64,000 nt of DNA from the NCBI GenBank assembly GCA_019455325.1, contig JACFMQ010000003.1, forward strand, positions 62,001 to 126,000, in the 5' to 3' direction. This document shows, in pieces, positions 46,101-56,427 of the stretch. The position numbers were made by a program, and so were the translations under genes. The first letter of the stretch is position 1. Each line of letters opens with the position of its first letter. Under the pieces are notes generated by a model. It was not told the origin of the DNA. It was given only the letters and a program-made list of their open reading frames with translations, and did no database searches. Source of the stretch: Rhodocyclaceae bacterium (GTDB lineage: Bacteria > Pseudomonadota > Gammaproteobacteria > Burkholderiales > Rhodocyclaceae).

Positions 46101-46883
46101 ATGGACAACGCAGCCGCCGAACCGGCGAACCCGGCACAGGCCGACCACCATTTCGCCGACGCCGCGCGCGACGCGGTGTATCGGGCCATCTTCTCCCGCC
46201 GCGACGTGCGCGGGCAGTTCCTGCCCGACCCGATCCCCGACGCGACGCTCGCCCGCCTGCTCACCGCCGCGCACTTCGCGCCCTCGGTCGGCTACATGCA
46301 GCCGTGGAGCTTCGTGCTGATCCGCGACGCGGCGGTCAAGGCCCGCATCCATGCCGCCTTCGCCGAGGCCAACGCCGAGGCGCTGCAGATGTTCGCGGGC
46401 GAACAGCGCGAGATCTACCGCGAGCTGAAGCTCGAAGGCATCCGCGAAGCACCGGTGAACCTGCTCGTCACCTGCGACCGCGACCGCGCCGGCCCGGTGG
46501 TCATCGGCCGCACGCACATCAAGGCGATGGACATCTACAGCGCCGTCTGCGCCGTGCAGAACCTGTGGCTGGCGGCGCGCGCCGAAGGGCTCGGCGTCGG
46601 CTGGGTGAGCATCTTCCACCAGTCGGCGCTGAAGGAGATCCTCGGCCTGCCGGAGCGCATCGTGCCGATCGCCTACCTGTGCCTCGGCCAGGTCAGCCAC
46701 TTCCACGAGCGGCCGGAGCTGGAGGCGGCCGGCTGGCGGCCGCGCCTCGCCCTCGACGAGCTGATCCATTTCGAACGCTGGGGCGAGACCGCCGGCGACG
46801 GCGCCGCCGGCCTGAAGGCGGCGCTGCGCGCGGCGCAGGCGACGGCCGCGGCGCACCGCCGCCTCGACCCGACATCCCCATGA
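46101..46883 (+). CDS. bluB: 5,6-dimethylbenzimidazole synthase
   Basis: BluB makes the lower ligand of cobalamin by breaking down reduced FMN. 260 residues in the nitroreductase fold. Diagnostic features: RRDVRGQFLPDPIPD, APSVGYMQPWSFVLI, MDIYSAVCAVQNLWLAARAEGLGVGWVSIF, and LCLGQVSHFHERPELEAAGW. ATG 46101 has AGGGGGG upstream. The following kinase gene starts in its stop codon (ATGA), an unexpected pairing. Other cobalamin genes are not nearby. Confidence 0.92.
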   Translation: MDNAAAEPANPAQADHHFADAARDAVYRAIFSRRDVRGQFLPDPIPDATLARLLTAAHFAPSVGYMQPWSFVLIRDAAVKARIHAAFAEANAEALQMFAGEQREIYRELKLEGIREAPVNLLVTCDRDRAGPVVIGRTHIKAMDIYSAVCAVQNLWLAARAEGLGVGWVSIFHQSALKEILGLPERIVPIAYLCLGQVSHFHERPELEAAGWRPRLALDELIHFERWGETAGDGAAGLKAALRAAQATAAAHRRLDPTSP

Positions 46884-47626
46884 ACCGCCCCCGATCCGCA
46901 GACGACAAGGACTCCGCGATGGACAACAAGACGCAGCCTCCCGCCTTTCCGTCGGTCGACATGGCCACCTTCCTGGCCTCGTCGGCGCACGACATGAAGA
47001 ACTCGATCAGCCTGCTGATCCGCGGCCTCGACGGCATCCTCGGCTCGGTCGACGCGAAGACCTTCGCCGCCTACGACGACCTGGCGCAGATGACCTACGA
47101 GGCGAAGCGGGTCAACGGCAACCTGATACAGCTCCTCACCCTCTACAAGATCGGCCAGGACATCTACCCCTTCGACCCGCAGCCGGTGGCCCTCGGCGAC
47201 TTCGTCGAACTGATCGCGGCGCACAGCGCCGAGCTGCTGAAGTCGCAGGGCGTCGCCCTCGAACACGCGAGCGAACCCGATCTCTACTGGGACTTCGACG
47301 AGGACCTGGTCGCCGGCATCATCGGCAATGCCTTCAACAACGCCATCCACTACACGCGCGACCGCGTCCGCCTCTCCGCCGCGTGCGTCGACGGCAGCCT
47401 GGAACTGCGCATCGAGGACAACGGCACCGGCTACCCGCAGCACATGCTCGAAGAATGCGCCGGCGGCATGCGCGGCGTCGACTTCGCCGCCGGCAGCACC
47501 GGCCTCGGCCTCTACTTCTCCGCCGTCGTCGCCCGCATGCACCGCCAGCGCGAGCGCTGCGGCGAGATCCGGCTGGAGAACGGCGGCGCGCTCGGCGGCG
47601 GCTGCTTCATCCTGCGCCTCCCCTGA
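46880..47626 (+). CDS. soluble sensor histidine kinase
   Basis: 248-residue cytosolic kinase without membrane helices or PAS domain. H-box SSAHDMKNSISLL resembles the HDxKN type; ATPase boxes are NAFNNAIHYT, IEDNGTGYP and GSTGLGLYFSAVVA. The ATG overlaps the bluB stop; a second ATG at 46919 is possible. The next gene, 22 bp downstream, encodes a receiver-TPR protein, so the two form a two-component pair. With no sensor domain, the input must come from a partner. Confidence 0.88.
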   Translation: MNRPRSADDKDSAMDNKTQPPAFPSVDMATFLASSAHDMKNSISLLIRGLDGILGSVDAKTFAAYDDLAQMTYEAKRVNGNLIQLLTLYKIGQDIYPFDPQPVALGDFVELIAAHSAELLKSQGVALEHASEPDLYWDFDEDLVAGIIGNAFNNAIHYTRDRVRLSAACVDGSLELRIEDNGTGYPQHMLEECAGGMRGVDFAAGSTGLGLYFSAVVARMHRQRERCGEIRLENGGALGGGCFILRLP

Positions 47627-47648
47627 ACCCCATTCCGACGAGCACGAC

Positions 47649-49292
47649 ATGTCTTTCCAGCCAGCCGACAACACGCCCGAAGCCGATTTCTCGACGCGCA
47701 GCTTCCTCATCGTCGACGACTTCCAGGGCATGCGCACCATCCTCCGCGACATCCTGCGCAACTGCGGCGCCAACGCCAAGAACATCGCCACCGCGGGCAA
47801 CGGCAGCGAGGCCGTCGCCCAACTGGCGGCGACGCCCTTCGACGTCGTCCTCTGCGACTTCAACCTGGGCAAGGGCAAGAACGGCCAGCAGGTGCTCGAA
47901 GAGGCGAAGGTGCGGCAACTGGTCGGCCCGGCCTGCGCCTGGATCATGGTCACCGCCGAGAAGACCTCGGACGCGGTCAGCGGCGCCGCCGAATACCAGC
48001 CCGACGCCTACCTGCTGAAGCCGATCACCGAGGCCATGCTGCGCCAGCGCCTCGCCCGCATCTGGACGAAGAAGGAAGCCTTCGCCGACATCGACCGCGC
48101 CGTCCGCCAGGGCGACGTCGCCGCCGCCGTCGCCCGCTGCGACGAGCGCCTGCGCATCGACAAGGCGAACGCCGCCGAGCTGCTGCGCACCAAGTGCGAC
48201 CTGCTGCTTTCGAGCGGCGATCTGGCGCGGGCGAAGCAGACCTTCGAGAGCATCCTGGCCCAGCGCGACGTGCCCTGGGCCAAGGTCGGGCTGGCCCGCA
48301 TCCACATGCAGAACGGCGACTACGCCGCTGCGCGCGCCATGCTGGAGGAAACGCTGGCCGTCAACGCCGCCTACCTGGAGGCGCACGACCTGATGGCGAA
48401 GACGCTGCAGGCCATGGGCGACCTGGAAGCGGCGAGCGCCGCCATCGAGCGCGCGGTGCGCATCTCGCCGAACTCGGTCGCCCGCCAGAAGAACCTCGGC
48501 GAAGTGGCGATGCGCCTCGGCAAGAGCGATGCCGCGGAACGCGCCTTCCGCCGCAGCGTGACGCTCGGCGAGCACTCGATCCTGAAGACGGCCGACGCCT
48601 ACCTCGGCCTGGCCAAGGCCTGCGCCGCCAACGACCGGCCGGACGAGGCGCTGCGCGTCCTCGACCAGGTGGACAAGACCTTCGACGACGAGAGCGTGCG
48701 CACGCATTCGCTGGCCGTCGAAGGCATGGTGCACCAGCAGACCGGCAACGCCATCAAGGCCAAGGAGATCGCCGACCGGCTGACGCAGAAGACGGCCGCC
48801 GCCGGCCAGGTCGACGCTGCGCTGGCCCTCGACACCGCCCGCCTGCTGTTCGCCACCGGCGCCCGCGACGCGGCGGTCGAGCTGCTTCAGAGCGAAGTCC
48901 GCAACGCGCCGGAAAACGCCGCGCTGCTCGGCGAGGTCAAGGATATCTTCAGCGCCGCGGCGATGGCCGACGAGGGCGCGGCGCTGGTCGAGGCCTCGCG
49001 CAAGGCGGCGATGGAGCAGATGAACCGCGGCGTCCTGCTCGCCCGCGAAGGCCGCCACGACGAGGCCATCGTCGCCATGCGCGCGGCGCGCGAGGCGATG
49101 CCGCGCAACGTGCGCGTGCTCTTCAACCTGACCCACGTGATCATCGGCAAGCTGCAGCAGGCAGGCGGCGCCGACCCGCGGCTCGTCGAGGAGGCGCGCG
49201 GCAGCCTGGCCGCGGCGCACGCGCTGTCGCCGGGCGAGGTCCGCCACGCCACCCTGAAGGCCGCGCTCGACGCCGTCGTCGGCGCACGCTGA
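47649..49292 (+). CDS. response regulator with TPR repeats
   Basis: 547 residues. N-terminal CheY-like receiver (FLIVDDFQGMRTIL, phospho-Asp in VVLCDFNLGKGKNG, Thr in IMVTAEKTSD, Lys in LLKPI) followed by ~400 residues of tetratricopeptide-type helices (AKVGLARIHMQNGDYAAARAML, AYLGLAKACAANDRPDEAL). No DNA-binding or enzymatic output domain, so it acts by protein contact. Partner is the histidine kinase 22 bp upstream. Repeat copy C starts right after its stop. Confidence 0.92.
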   Translation: MSFQPADNTPEADFSTRSFLIVDDFQGMRTILRDILRNCGANAKNIATAGNGSEAVAQLAATPFDVVLCDFNLGKGKNGQQVLEEAKVRQLVGPACAWIMVTAEKTSDAVSGAAEYQPDAYLLKPITEAMLRQRLARIWTKKEAFADIDRAVRQGDVAAAVARCDERLRIDKANAAELLRTKCDLLLSSGDLARAKQTFESILAQRDVPWAKVGLARIHMQNGDYAAARAMLEETLAVNAAYLEAHDLMAKTLQAMGDLEAASAAIERAVRISPNSVARQKNLGEVAMRLGKSDAAERAFRRSVTLGEHSILKTADAYLGLAKACAANDRPDEALRVLDQVDKTFDDESVRTHSLAVEGMVHQQTGNAIKAKEIADRLTQKTAAAGQVDAALALDTARLLFATGARDAAVELLQSEVRNAPENAALLGEVKDIFSAAAMADEGAALVEASRKAAMEQMNRGVLLAREGRHDEAIVAMRAAREAMPRNVRVLFNLTHVIIGKLQQAGGADPRLVEEARGSLAAAHALSPGEVRHATLKAALDAVVGAR

Positions 49293-49301
49293 GAGACGAC
49301 G

Positions 49302-49396
49302 ACACCTACCGCAGAGACGCAGAGGGAGCGCAGAGAAATTCGAATTCGTTTTTCTCTGCGAATCTCTGCGCCTCTGCGTCTCTGCGGTGGACGTTC
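49302..49396 (+). repeat. dispersed inverted-repeat element, copy C
   Basis: Same ends as copies A and B (ACACCTACCGCAGAG ... CTCTGCGGTGGACGTT) around an AT-rich centre with GAATTCG. It starts ~10 bp after the response-regulator stop and lies ~93 bp upstream of fba. Confidence 0.9.
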
Positions 49397-49422
49397 AAGC
49401 AGCCGCCCCACCGCGAAAGCGG

Positions 49423-49428
49423 TAAAAT
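49423..49428 (+). promoter_or_regulatory. -10 box of fba
   Basis: TAAAAT following a small CCGC-GAAA-GCGG hairpin, 60 bp before the fba ATG and downstream of repeat copy C. Confidence 0.4.
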
Positions 49429-49488
49429 CAGGGTCTGACGAATTCGGGGCGGGCGCCGCCGCCCGCCGCAACCTTACGGAGACTCCCC

Positions 49489-50553
49489 ATGCCGCTCGTA
49501 TCCATGCGCCAGCTTCTCGACCACGCCGCCGAAAACGGCTACGGCCTGCCCGCCTTCAACGTGAACAACATGGAGCAGGTGTGGGCCATCATGGAGGCCG
49601 CCGCCCAGCTCGACGCGCCGGTCATCATGCAGGCCTCGGCCGGCGCCCGCAAATACGCCGGCGAGCCCTTCCTGCGCCACCAGATCCTCGCCGCGCTCGA
49701 AGCCTATCCCTCCATCCCCATCGTCATGCACCAGGACCACGGCCAGTCGCCGGCGGTGTGCATGGCAGCGATCCGCTCCGGCTTCTCGTCGGTGATGATG
49801 GACGGTTCGCTGGAAGCGGACGGCAAGACCACCGCCTCCTACGAGTACAACGTCGCCGTGTCCAAGGAAGTGGTCAAGTTCGCGCACGCCATCGGCGTCT
49901 CGGTCGAGGCCGAACTGGGCGTGCTCGGCTCGCTGGAAACGATGCGCGGCGACAAGGAAGACGGCCACGGCGCCGACGGCCACATGACGCGCGAGCAGCT
50001 GCTCACCGACCCGGACCAGGCCGCCGACTTCGTCAGAGAGACCAACTGCGACGCGCTGGCCATCGCCATCGGCACCAGCCACGGCGCCTACAAGTTCACC
50101 AAGAAGCCGACCGGCGACATCCTGGCCATCGACCGCATCAAGGAAATCCACGCGCGCATCCCGAACACGCACCTGGTCATGCACGGCTCGTCCTCCGTGC
50201 CGCAGGAGCTTTTGGCCGAAATCCGCGAGTTCGGCGGCGACATGAAGGAGACCTACGGCGTGCCGGTCGAGGAGATCGTGAACGGCATCAAGCACGGCGT
50301 GCGCAAGGTGAACATCGACACCGACATCCGCCTGGCGATGACCGGCGCCATCCGCCGCTATCTCTCTGAAAACCCGTCGAAGTTCGACCCGCGCGACTAC
50401 CTGAAGCCGGCGCGCGAGGCGGCGAAGAAGATCTGCCTCGCCCGCTACGAAGCCTTTGGCTGCGCCGGCCAGGCGAGCAGGATCAAGCCGATCCCGCTGG
50501 ACAGGATGGCGGAGCGCTACGCGCGCGGCGAGCTCAATCAAATCGTAAACTAA
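49489..50553 (+). CDS. fba: class II fructose-bisphosphate aldolase
   Basis: Zn-dependent aldolase of 354 residues, of the Calvin subtype (CbbA-like) by its length and the insert [21 protein letters not shown]. Zinc ligands are in [18 protein letters not shown] and [19 protein letters not shown] near the N-terminus and [19 protein letters not shown] near the phosphate site are family blocks. It closes the glycolytic/Calvin series of this region and ends at a good terminator. Confidence 0.96.
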   Translation: MPLVSMRQLLDHAAENGYGLPAFNVNNMEQVWAIMEAAAQLDAPVIMQASAGARKYAGEPFLRHQILAALEAYPSIPIVMHQDHGQSPAVCMAAIRSGFSSVMMDGSLEADGKTTASYEYNVAVSKEVVKFAHAIGVSVEAELGVLGSLETMRGDKEDGHGADGHMTREQLLTDPDQAADFVRETNCDALAIAIGTSHGAYKFTKKPTGDILAIDRIKEIHARIPNTHLVMHGSSSVPQELLAEIREFGGDMKETYGVPVEEIVNGIKHGVRKVNIDTDIRLAMTGAIRRYLSENPSKFDPRDYLKPAREAAKKICLARYEAFGCAGQASRIKPIPLDRMAERYARGELNQIVN

Positions 50554-50566
50554 TCAACATCCTGCG

Positions 50567-50606
50567 AACGGCACCGGGTGCTACACTCGGTGCCGTTTTC
50601 TTTTTC
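50567..50606 (+). terminator. rho-independent terminator after fba
   Basis: Arms AACGGCACCG and CGGTGCCGTT, 11-nt loop, then TTCTTTTT. Confidence 0.9.
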
Positions 50607-50611
50607 GCGCC

Positions 50612-51913
50612 GTGCACATGCTGCCGCTCGCCGAACACCCGCTGCGCCGCCGCCTCAACGCCGAGCTGCACTCGCGGCCGCCGATCGCCATCCCCGGCCC
50701 GACGTGGATCAGCTACCTGGCGGTGACGCACGCCGGCGCCAGCGCCGCCGACGAGCAGGCGCACCTCGCCCGCCTGTGCGGCGCGCTCGGCACCGAGTTC
50801 TGCCCGGTCGCCGACAGCGAGCACTGGATGCTGGAAGCCGGCCCGCTGCGCCTGAAGTGGGAGCGGCACACCGAGTTCTCCGGCTACGCCTTCTTCCGCC
50901 GCCGCATCGCCGGCGACGCCGCGGACACCACCGCGCTCGCCGCCTTTCCGGCGGAATGGGTGCGCGGCATTCCCGGCGAGGTCATCGCCGCCAGCCACAT
51001 CGAATTCTGCGCCGCCGCGCAGAACCCGCCGGAGGAGGTGCTGGAAGGCATCGCCCGCAGCGGCGCACCGGCCATCGCCACGCGCGTCGCCGAGGGCGCG
51101 GCCTGGGTCGTCTCCGACTTCGAGCTGCACGACGGCTTCTCGCACTTCACGATCATCGACGAGCACCTGCGCCACCGCCAGGCCGGCCGCACCGTGCAGC
51201 GCATCCTGGAAATCGAGACCTACTGCATGATGGCGCTGCTCGCCTTCCCGGTGGCCAAGGACACGGCGCGCTTCATCGGCGAGCGCGAGCGCGAGCTGGC
51301 CGAGCTGATGGAAGAGATGCGCGTCGCCGGCACGCCCGAGGACGAACGCCGCCTGCTCGCCCGCCTGACCCGGCTGGCCGCCGAGGTCGAGCAGTCGGTG
51401 ACGCGCACCGCCTACCGCTTCGGCGCGGCCGCCGCCTACTACCGGCTGGTGCAGCAGCGCGTCGAGGACCTGCGCGAGCGGCGGCTGGCCGGCTTTCCGC
51501 CGATCCGCGAATTCATGGAGCGCCGCCTGGCGCCGGCCATGGCCACCTGCCAGTCGATCGACGCGCGCCAGAACGACCTGTCGACGCGCATCGCCAGGAA
51601 GAGCGCGCTGCTGCGCACGCGCGTCGACATCGAGCTGGAGCGGCAGAACCAGGAGCTACTGGCGCAGATGAACCGCCGCGCCCGGCTGCAACTGCGCCTG
51701 CAGGAGACGGTCGAGGGCCTGTCGGTGGTGGCCATCACCTACTACGGCTCGCAGCTCGTCCAGTACCTCGCCAAGGGCGCGCAGAAATCCTTTGCGCCGA
51801 CCCTCTCGCCGGAGATCGCCGCCGCCGTCGCCATCCCGCTGATCGCCGGCCTCGTCGCCCTCGGCATCCGGCGCATGCGCCGGGCGCTGACCGCCGAGGA
51901 GAACGCCGTATAA
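50612..51913 (+). CDS. DUF3422 family protein
   Basis: 433 residues with the DUF3422 layout: N-terminal [17 protein letters not shown], a mixed core, long helical/coiled-coil region (about 225-385, many Glu/Arg) and two hydrophobic C-terminal segments ([19 protein letters not shown] and [20 protein letters not shown]), so it is probably membrane-anchored at its C-terminus. Function of the family is not known. Start is GTG 50612 or ATG 50618. A TATAAT for purC overlaps its stop. Confidence 0.88.
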   Translation: MHMLPLAEHPLRRRLNAELHSRPPIAIPGPTWISYLAVTHAGASAADEQAHLARLCGALGTEFCPVADSEHWMLEAGPLRLKWERHTEFSGYAFFRRRIAGDAADTTALAAFPAEWVRGIPGEVIAASHIEFCAAAQNPPEEVLEGIARSGAPAIATRVAEGAAWVVSDFELHDGFSHFTIIDEHLRHRQAGRTVQRILEIETYCMMALLAFPVAKDTARFIGERERELAELMEEMRVAGTPEDERRLLARLTRLAAEVEQSVTRTAYRFGAAAAYYRLVQQRVEDLRERRLAGFPPIREFMERRLAPAMATCQSIDARQNDLSTRIARKSALLRTRVDIELERQNQELLAQMNRRARLQLRLQETVEGLSVVAITYYGSQLVQYLAKGAQKSFAPTLSPEIAAAVAIPLIAGLVALGIRRMRRALTAEENAV

Positions 51914-51914
51914 T
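51909..51914 (+). promoter_or_regulatory. -10 box of purC
   Basis: Perfect TATAAT overlapping the DUF3422 stop codon, 28 bp before the purC GTG; a partial -35 CTGACC is 16 bp upstream. Confidence 0.5.
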
Positions 51915-51942
51915 CCGGGCTTTGCCCTTCCGGAACGCCGCC

Positions 51943-52863
51943 GTGACCGCTCCCCTTTTCGAATCGACCATCCAGAGCCTGCCGCTCCTCTCGCGCGGCA
52001 AGGTGCGCGACATCTACGCGGTGAACGACGAACAGTTGCTGATCGTCACCTCCGACCGCCTGTCCGCCTTCGACGTCATCCTGCCGAACCCGATCCCGGA
52101 CAAGGGCAAGGTGCTGACGCAGATCGCCAACTTCTGGTTCGACCGGCTGGCGCACATCGTGCCCGGCCAGCTCACCGGCGTCGATCCGGAGAGCGTCGTC
52201 GCGCCGGACGAGCGCGCGCAGGTGCGCGGCCGCGCGGTGGTTGTGAAGCGTCTCAGGCCGCTGCCGATCGAAGCCGTGGTGCGCGGCTACCTGATCGGCT
52301 CCGGCTGGAAGGACTACCAGGCCACCGGCGCCGTCTGCGGCATCGCGCTGCCGCCGGGGCTGAAGATGGCGGCGAAGCTGCCGCAGCCGATCTTCACGCC
52401 GGCGACCAAGGCCGACATCGGCGAGCACGACGAGAACATCAGCTTCGCCGAGGCGCAGGCGCACTGCGCCAGGGTGCTCGGCGCCGGCGTCGACGGCGCG
52501 GCGCTCGCCGCGCAGGCGAAGGACGCGGCGCTGCGCCTCTACCGCGAAGCCGCCGACTACGCGGCGACGCGCGGCATCCTCATCGCCGACACCAAGTTCG
52601 AGTTCGGCATCGACGCGGCCGGCACGCTGCACCTGATCGACGAGGCGCTGACCCCCGATTCCTCGCGCTTCTGGCCGGCCGACCAATACGCGGAAGGCAG
52701 CAACCCGCCGTCCTTCGACAAGCAGTTCGTGCGCGACTACCTGGAAACGCTCGACTGGAACAAGACCGCGCCCGGCCCGAACCTGCCGCCGGAGATCGTC
52801 GAGCGCACCGCCGCCAAGTACCGCGAGGCCTACGAGCGCCTGACCGGCCGGCCGCTGGCCTGA
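51943..52863 (+). CDS. purC: phosphoribosylaminoimidazole-succinocarboxamide synthase
   Basis: SAICAR synthetase of purine biosynthesis, joining aspartate to CAIR with ATP. 306 residues, the longer type common in proteobacteria and yeast. Motifs: [43 protein letters not shown], and [19 protein letters not shown] (nucleotide/metal region). Start GTG (51943) gives the family N-terminus. Its -10 box overlaps the DUF3422 stop. A perfect 20-bp palindrome follows the stop. Confidence 0.95.
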   Translation: MTAPLFESTIQSLPLLSRGKVRDIYAVNDEQLLIVTSDRLSAFDVILPNPIPDKGKVLTQIANFWFDRLAHIVPGQLTGVDPESVVAPDERAQVRGRAVVVKRLRPLPIEAVVRGYLIGSGWKDYQATGAVCGIALPPGLKMAAKLPQPIFTPATKADIGEHDENISFAEAQAHCARVLGAGVDGAALAAQAKDAALRLYREAADYAATRGILIADTKFEFGIDAAGTLHLIDEALTPDSSRFWPADQYAEGSNPPSFDKQFVRDYLETLDWNKTAPGPNLPPEIVERTAAKYREAYERLTGRPLA

Positions 52864-52870
52864 CCCGCCC

Positions 52871-52890
52871 GGAGACGGCGCGCCGTCTCC
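52871..52890. repeat. perfect 20-bp palindrome after purC
   Basis: GGAGACGGC-GC-GCCGTCTCC, starting 7 bp after the purC stop. No T-tract; it may act as an mRNA 3'-end stem or weak terminator. Confidence 0.6.
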
Positions 52891-52983
52891 TCTCCGCATC
52901 CCCGCCGACCGCGCCGCCAGAACTTTCGCCGGCGGCGCGCTGTCCATCCCGGGACGGCGCTTCGCCGCCTCCGAGAGGACAGC

Positions 52984-53760
52984 ATGGCGCACCCCTTCGA
53001 TTCCCTCGACCGGCGTTTCCCGCTGCCGCGCGTGCGGCAGGTGCCGGCTTCGCGCATCGCCGGCTGGCTGGCGGCGGGCTGGGCCGACCTCAGGGAGACG
53101 CCGATCGCCAGCCTCGCCTACGGCCTGCTCTTCGCCATCGCCGGCGATCTGCTGCTCGTCTCGCTGTGGCGCAGCCCGCAGCATTTCGCGCTGGCCGTCT
53201 CCGGCTTCTTCATCGTCGCGCCGCTGCTCTGCGCCGGCCTCTACGAACTGAGCCGGCGCAGCGAACGCGGGCTGGCCTCGCGTTTTACCGATTCGCTCGC
53301 CGGCTTCGCGCGCGGCCAGGCCGGGCTGATGCGCTTCGGCCTGCTGCTGGTGCTGCTGTGGGCGCTCTGGGCGCGGCTGTCGGCGGCGCTCTTCGCCGAC
53401 CTGGCGGCGGGCATGCCGGACGCCAACGTCGTCGAGTTCGCCGCCTTCGTCATCGACGCCGGCGGCTACGCCGGGCCGGCGCTGGCCTGGCTGCTCGTCG
53501 GCGGCATCGTCGCGCTGCTCGCGTTCATGCTCGGCGTCGTCTCGGTGCCGCTGCTCATCGACCGCGACGAAGGCTTCGCCGCCGCGGCCGCGGCCAGCCT
53601 GCGCGCCTTCGCCGCCAACCCCGGCCCGCTGCTGCTGTGGGCGGCGACCATCGTCGCGCTAACGCTGCTCGGCTTCGCCACGCTGCTCTTCGGGCTGATC
53701 GTGCTCATGCCGCTGCTCGGCCACGCGTCGTGGCACGCTTACCGCGACCTTGTAGAATAG
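52984..53760 (+). CDS. DUF2189 family integral membrane protein
   Basis: 258 residues with about six membrane helices after a ~35-residue polar N-terminus (RVRQVPASRIAGWLAAGWADLRETP, a family block). Helical segments include SLAYGLLFAIAGDLLLVSLW, FGLLLVLLWALWARL, AWLLVGGIVALLAFMLGVVSVPLL and LLLWAATIVALTLLGFATLLFGLIVLMPLLGHASWHAYRDLV. Function of DUF2189 proteins is not established. GAGAGGA precedes the ATG. Confidence 0.88.
   Translation: MAHPFDSLDRRFPLPRVRQVPASRIAGWLAAGWADLRETPIASLAYGLLFAIAGDLLLVSLWRSPQHFALAVSGFFIVAPLLCAGLYELSRRSERGLASRFTDSLAGFARGQAGLMRFGLLLVLLWALWARLSAALFADLAAGMPDANVVEFAAFVIDAGGYAGPALAWLLVGGIVALLAFMLGVVSVPLLIDRDEGFAAAAAASLRAFAANPGPLLLWAATIVALTLLGFATLLFGLIVLMPLLGHASWHAYRDLVE
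53753..53758 (+). promoter_or_regulatory. -10 box of prlC
   Basis: TAGAAT at the 3' end of the DUF2189 gene, 60 bp before the oligopeptidase ATG; the leader contains a GGGCGGC/GCCGCCC stem. Confidence 0.4.
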
Positions 53761-53817
53761 AGACCATCGATCGACCCGCGGGCGGCCCGGCCGCCCGCTT
53801 CCTTTTCGGCGACTGAC

Positions 53818-55851
53818 ATGAACGACAATCCCCTGCTCGACCTTTCCGGCCTGCCCCGCTTCGACCTGATCCGCCCCGAGCACGTGCGCCCGGCCCTCGC
53901 CCGCCTGCTCGACGACGGCCGCGCGCTGGTCGAACGCCTGACCGGCGCCGACGTGCCGGCGACCTGGCGCGACTTCGCCGAACCGCTCGCCGACGGCATC
54001 GAACGCCTGTCGCGCGCCTGGGGCGTGGTCGGCCACCTGCACTCGGTGAACGACGTGCCGCCCTGGCGCGAGGCGTACAACGACCTGCTGCCGGAGGTGA
54101 CGCGCTTCTACTCCGAGCTCGGCCAGAATCTGGCGCTGTTCTCGAAGTACAAGGCGCTCGCCGCGAGCTCCGAGTACGCGGCGCTGTCGCCGGCGAGGAA
54201 GCGCATCGTGGACAACGAGATCCGCGACTTCCGCCTGTCCGGCGCCGAGCTGCCGGACGAACAGAAGCCGCGCTTCCAGGAACTGCAGGAAGAGGCGGCG
54301 GCGCTCGCGGCGAAGTTTTCGGAGAACCTGCTCGACGCGACCAACGCGCACGCCGAGGTGATCCACGACGCCAAGGACCTCGCCGGGCTGCCCGACGACG
54401 TCATCGAGACCGCCCGCGCCAGCGCCGAGAAGGCCGGCGTCGACGGCTGGCGCTTCACGCTGCACGCGCCCTCCTACGGTCCGGTGATGCAGTACGCCGA
54501 CCACCGCGGCCTGCGCGCGCGCATCTACCGCGCCTACGCCACGCGCGCCTCGGAGTTCGGCAAGGCCGAACTCGACAACGCGCCGCTGATCCGCCGGCTG
54601 CTCAAGCTGCGCGCCGAGGAAGCGCAGATGCTCGGCTACCGCGACTTCGCCGAGGTCTCGCTGGTGCCGAAGATGGCCGAGTCGCCGCAGCAGGTGCTCG
54701 ACTTCCTGCGCGAACTGGCGAGGAAGGCCAGGCCCTTCGCCGAGAAGGACGTCGCCGGGCTGCGCGCCTTCGCCCGCGACGAACTGAAGCTCGATCCGCT
54801 CGAACCCTGGGACATGGCCTGGGTGTCGGAGAAGCTGCTGCAGGAGCGCTACGCCTTCTCCGAGCAGGAGGTGAAGCAGTACTTCACCGAGCCGAAGGTG
54901 CTCGCCGGCCTGTTCCGCGTGATCGAGACGCTGTTCTCGGTGACGGTGAAGCCGGACGCGGCGCCGGTCTGGCACGAGGACGTGCGCTTCTTCCGCATCG
55001 AGAACCGGCGGGGCGAACTGGTCGGCCAGTTCTACCTCGACCTCTACGCGCGCGAGGAGAAGAAGGGCGGCGCCTGGATGAACGACGCGCGCAGCCGCCG
55101 CCAGACGGCGGGCGGCGTGCAGACGCCGGTCGCCTACCTGATCTGCAACTTCTCGCGCCCGGTCGGCGGCAAGCCGGCGACCTTCACCCACGACGAAGTG
55201 ACGACGCTCTTCCACGAGACCGGCCACGGCCTGCACCACATGCTGACGCGCGTGGGCGAGCCGGGCGTCTCCGGCATCGACGGCGTCGAGTGGGACGCGG
55301 TCGAGCTGCCCTCGCAGTTCATGGAGAACTACTGCTGGGAATGGGCCGTGCTCAAGGACATGACGACGCACGTCGACAGCGGCGCGCCGCTGCCGCGCGA
55401 ACTCTTCGACAAGATGCTGGCGGCGAAAAACTTCCTCTCTGGCATGCAGACCGTGCGCCAGATCGAGTTCTCGCTGTTCGACCTGCTGCTGCACCACGAC
55501 TTCGACCCGGAAGGCGACGTGCTGCGGCTGCTCGAAGAGGTGCGCAACGAGGTGGCGGTGGTCTTCCCGCCGGACTGGCACCGCTTCCCGAACAGCTTCT
55601 CGCACATCTTCGCCGGCGGCTACGCGGCCGGCTACTACAGCTACAAGTGGGCCGAAGTGCTTTCCGCCGACTGCTACGCCGCCTTCGAGGAGGCGGGCAA
55701 TCCCTTCGATCCGGAGACCGGCCGCCGCTTCCTCGACGAGATCCTCGCCGTCGGCGGCGTGCGCTCGGCGCTCGACTCGTTCCGCGCCTTCCGCGGCCGC
55801 GACCCGAGCCCGGACGCCCTGCTCCGGCACAGTGGTATGATCGGCGCCTGA
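53818..55851 (+). CDS. prlC: oligopeptidase A (M3 metallopeptidase)
   Basis: Cytosolic zinc peptidase of 677 residues that degrades short peptides, including cleaved signal peptides. Zinc motif [15 protein letters not shown] (HExxH) and the second family block [22 protein letters not shown] are intact, with [30 protein letters not shown] near the C-terminus. N-terminus [24 protein letters not shown] matches the family. Followed by a secreted glutaredoxin-like protein 18 bp later. Confidence 0.95.
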   Translation: MNDNPLLDLSGLPRFDLIRPEHVRPALARLLDDGRALVERLTGADVPATWRDFAEPLADGIERLSRAWGVVGHLHSVNDVPPWREAYNDLLPEVTRFYSELGQNLALFSKYKALAASSEYAALSPARKRIVDNEIRDFRLSGAELPDEQKPRFQELQEEAAALAAKFSENLLDATNAHAEVIHDAKDLAGLPDDVIETARASAEKAGVDGWRFTLHAPSYGPVMQYADHRGLRARIYRAYATRASEFGKAELDNAPLIRRLLKLRAEEAQMLGYRDFAEVSLVPKMAESPQQVLDFLRELARKARPFAEKDVAGLRAFARDELKLDPLEPWDMAWVSEKLLQERYAFSEQEVKQYFTEPKVLAGLFRVIETLFSVTVKPDAAPVWHEDVRFFRIENRRGELVGQFYLDLYAREEKKGGAWMNDARSRRQTAGGVQTPVAYLICNFSRPVGGKPATFTHDEVTTLFHETGHGLHHMLTRVGEPGVSGIDGVEWDAVELPSQFMENYCWEWAVLKDMTTHVDSGAPLPRELFDKMLAAKNFLSGMQTVRQIEFSLFDLLLHHDFDPEGDVLRLLEEVRNEVAVVFPPDWHRFPNSFSHIFAGGYAAGYYSYKWAEVLSADCYAAFEEAGNPFDPETGRRFLDEILAVGGVRSALDSFRAFRGRDPSPDALLRHSGMIGA

Positions 55852-55869
55852 CGCCCGTCGGGAGCCGCC

Positions 55870-56427
55870 ATGACGCCGAAGCCGGTCCTCGTCCTTGCCG
55901 CCGCCCTCGTCGCGGCCGCGGCGAACGCGCAGACCACCTACCGCTGGGTCGACCCGGCCACCGGCCGCACCGTCTTCTCCGACCGGCCCCCGCCGCCGGG
56001 CGTGCCACAAGCGACGCGGCGGGAGGCGCCGGCGGCCGGCGGCGCGCGGCAACGGTCCTACGCGGTGCGCGTCGCCGCCGAGAAATTCCCGGTGATCCTG
56101 TACACGACGGAAGACTGCGCCGAGCACTGCCGCAACGGCCGCGCGCTGCTCGCCGGTCGCGGCGTGCCCTTCCGCGAACGGGTCGTGGAGAACGACGCGC
56201 CGGCGCTCGACGAACTGAAGCGGCTGACCGGCGGCGAGGTCTTCGTGCCGGTCGTCGTCGTCGGCCGCGAACACTTCAAGGGCTTCGAGGCGGGCGGCTG
56301 GAACGGCCTGCTCGACCTCGCCGGCTATCCGCGGGACGTCCCGCCCAACAGCCGGCCGGCGCCCGCCGCCGCGCCGGAGACAGCGGCGCAGGAGACGCCG
56401 CCCGACGGGGAGGCTGCCGCGCGATGA
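55870..56427 (+). CDS. secreted DUF4124/glutaredoxin-like protein
   Basis: 185 residues. Signal peptide ([16 protein letters not shown]) then a DUF4124 segment [21 protein letters not shown], and a glutaredoxin-like fold with [24 protein letters not shown] and [16 protein letters not shown]. The redox pair is spaced CxxxC rather than CxxC, as is usual in this subgroup. Probably a periplasmic thiol-disulphide protein; partner unknown. Disordered Pro/Ala tail. Its TGA overlaps the xthA start (ATGA). Confidence 0.85.
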   Translation: MTPKPVLVLAAALVAAAANAQTTYRWVDPATGRTVFSDRPPPPGVPQATRREAPAAGGARQRSYAVRVAAEKFPVILYTTEDCAEHCRNGRALLAGRGVPFRERVVENDAPALDELKRLTGGEVFVPVVVVGREHFKGFEAGGWNGLLDLAGYPRDVPPNSRPAPAAAPETAAQETPPDGEAAAR

